Assembly (NCBI GenBank): GCA_942491975.1
Contig: CALOCY010000007.1
Span: 1 to 7,349 of the forward strand
Reading direction: 5' to 3'
Origin: CALOCY01 sp942491975
GTDB taxonomy: Bacteria; Bacteroidota; Bacteroidia; Bacteroidales; Prolixibacteraceae
Length of the DNA stretch: 7,349 bases
The first letter of the stretch is position 1; each line of letters begins with the position of its first letter. The translations under genes were made by a program, and so were the position numbers. Below the pieces are notes generated by a model. It was not told the origin of the DNA. It was given only the letters and a program-made list of their open reading frames with translations, and did not search any database. Positions 6,382 to 7,349 of the stretch are shown one piece after another.

Positions 6382-6807
6382 TTCATTACTCTGAGGAAAG
6401 GCACCACGGCACCGAAATTGTAGACCATATAAATGGCGAAGCAGAAGGTTTTATGCATGTGAGGTTTCAGCAGACAAAGCTGTTGCAGTATGCGCTTGAG
6501 CTTAACCAATTCTATGAAAACTAGAGTCTGCCAAAATATTATCATTCGCTTTGCAGTGGAACTCATGTGAAATTCATTTGCAGCAAAAGCCGGGAGCACA
6601 GCAGGTCTGAAATCAGCATTTGCTTTCATACGAGTAACACCAGGCGCGGCGTTGTACAATATCCTGAATCCTGTAGACAACGGCACCGATTTTGTGGAAC
6701 ATTTTAATGACGCAGCAGAAGGCTTTAATCAATTTTTATTCGTCAATTGACAGTAAACCAGTTTGCCTGTCGTTTCACGGACATTCTTCTTCATCTAGAT
6801 CTATGGT

Positions 6808-6992
6808 TATTGGCACAATGACCGACATTATACGACGCTCGTGCGTGGTCCAGTATTGCAGTCGTGCTTGTTTTGACAACTATTGCTGAACCAGTCACTA
6901 GTCGGTCACAGTCACTAAACAAATGCGTATGCGAATGACTAGAAAACTGGACCACGCACGAGCATAGCGTCGTCGCGGTCAATGAGCATTGG
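6808..6992 (+). mobile_element. Non-autonomous TIR DNA element, copy 3, uninterrupted
   Basis: Left end: ATTGGCACAATGACCGAC then ACGACGCTCGTGCGTGGTCC (from 6832). Right end: ACTGGACCACGCACGAGCAT (6946) then AGCGTCGTCGCGGTCAATG. Stem words CGTGCGTGGTCCAGT and ACTGGACCACGCACG are perfect inverses. At about 185 bases it has no room for a protein and is a typical miniature element. It lies just outside the right arm, with no partner outside the left arm. It lacks the 264-base insertion present in copies 1 and 2, and so defines the intact form. Confidence 0.78.
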
Positions 6993-7016
6993 CCTACGTT
7001 GATGTGGCGTTCGGTG

Positions 7017-7182
7017 GCACGTGATTTGTGAAAGACTAATATGTAGTTGAGAAAGTTTCACAGTTTACTATTCAGGTGTAAGGAAGATTAAATGTGTTAT
7101 TGTCATTTTAGTTGGACGACGGATCGTGCTGGTGCGATGAGAATGACTACTTGAGGCGTGAAGCTTCGATTGGGGTTCATGT
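7017..7182. other. Unique stretch without recognised feature
   Basis: This sequence lies between the solo DNA element and the right end repeat. It has no similarity that I can see to the rest of the window, and no open frame or structural motif. Confidence 0.5.
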
Positions 7183-7349
7183 CAGGTCGGTTTTGTGTTT
7201 TTCAATGCCTAATCGGTGGATGGTAGAAGTACTGGGGAAGATTGAGAATTCCTGTTTTGACATTTGACTATTGAAACCTAACACGAATACAGCCTTCTGC
7301 TGCTCCATTGAAACGGTTTGCCAAGTGGGTGTCGTTTTTGGTTTGGTTC
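7183..7349 (+). repeat. Right copy of the end direct repeat (runs off window)
   Basis: This is the same orientation and order as 88-257, with a perfect block of about 42 bases around CCTAACACGAATACAGCC. It includes the CCTTCTGCTGC landmark of the ~274-base family at 7293. It is clearly closer to unit A at the left end than to units B or C, so the two end copies share a more recent origin. Confidence 0.8.

Larger units (their letters stand above)
4817..6758 (-). repeat. Right arm of the large inverted repeat (foldback)
   Basis: This is the inverted counterpart of 606-2498. It contains the mirror copies of the ~274-base repeat units, the interrupted DNA element and the RT N-terminal fragment. 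The inner edge is at TCCGTAATGC and the outer edge at GTCAATTGACAGTAAAC. It is about 49 bases longer than the left arm, largely because the patch at 6206-6381 is longer than its partner. The inner edge falls inside LINE-like sequence that continues only on the left side, so this arm is probably the derived copy. Confidence 0.95.

Noticed and set aside
606..6758. Inverted repeat as an assembly or cloning palindrome artefact
   Set aside because: The arms differ by substitutions, indels and a patch of different length, and enclose 2.3 kb of distinct sequence. An artefact would give identical arms.
88..7349. End direct repeats as LTRs of a retrotransposon
   Set aside because: I see no TG...CA ends, primer binding site or polypurine tract, and no gag, protease or integrase. 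The only RT is of the non-LTR type.

Overview
The window looks like repeat-rich, non-coding DNA from a eukaryotic nuclear genome, most likely an invertebrate animal. The evidence is the AT-rich composition, the absence of any long open frame, a decayed CR1/Jockey-like non-LTR reverse transcriptase, non-autonomous DNA transposons with terminal inverted repeats, and animal-type tandem repeats rich in GACCTTTGACC. I cannot assign a phylum from sequence alone. I see no intact host gene, rRNA, tRNA, CRISPR array or prokaryotic operon, and no working multi-gene system.

The dominant structure is a large foldback. A left arm (about 606-2498) is repeated in inverted orientation as the right arm (about 4817-6758), around a 2.3 kb unique centre. 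The inner 1.1 kb of the arms is nearly identical: predicted peptides of 98, 80 and 65 residues are the same in both arms, and a 93-residue one differs at a single position. The next part outward has small indels, then comes a non-alignable patch (983-1112 versus 6206-6381), and the outermost 370 bases align well again.

Layout from left to right. Positions 1-257 hold a small palindrome and one copy of a direct repeat that returns at the window's right end, offset by about 7.1 kb. Positions 171-985 hold diverged units of a roughly 274-base repeat. Positions 1361-1844 hold a non-autonomous DNA element interrupted by a fragment of the amino-terminal part of a LINE reverse transcriptase. Positions 1845-2498 are arm sequence of unknown origin. 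Positions 2469-3128 hold the central and C-terminal reverse transcriptase remnant, including YADD, spread over three frames. Positions 3121-3358 hold a TA-flanked miniature element with 26-base inverted ends, sitting in the LINE remnant. Positions 3361-3680 hold nothing recognised. Two tandem repeats follow: a 154-base unit at 3729-4052 and a 146-base unit at 4076-4430. Positions 4431-4700 are AT-rich with nothing recognised. Positions 4712-4810 hold a 72-base direct repeat with hairpins. The right arm comes next, then a shorter, uninterrupted copy of the DNA element (6808-6992), a unique stretch, and the second copy of the end repeat.

The parts do not cooperate as genes. They record nested transposition: element into element, LINE decay, inverted duplication of the 5' half of a LINE-bearing segment, and later homogenisation of the arms. 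The most useful points for follow-up are the foldback, the DNA element carrying a reverse transcriptase fragment, and the possibility that the end repeats mark a higher-order 7.1 kb unit.
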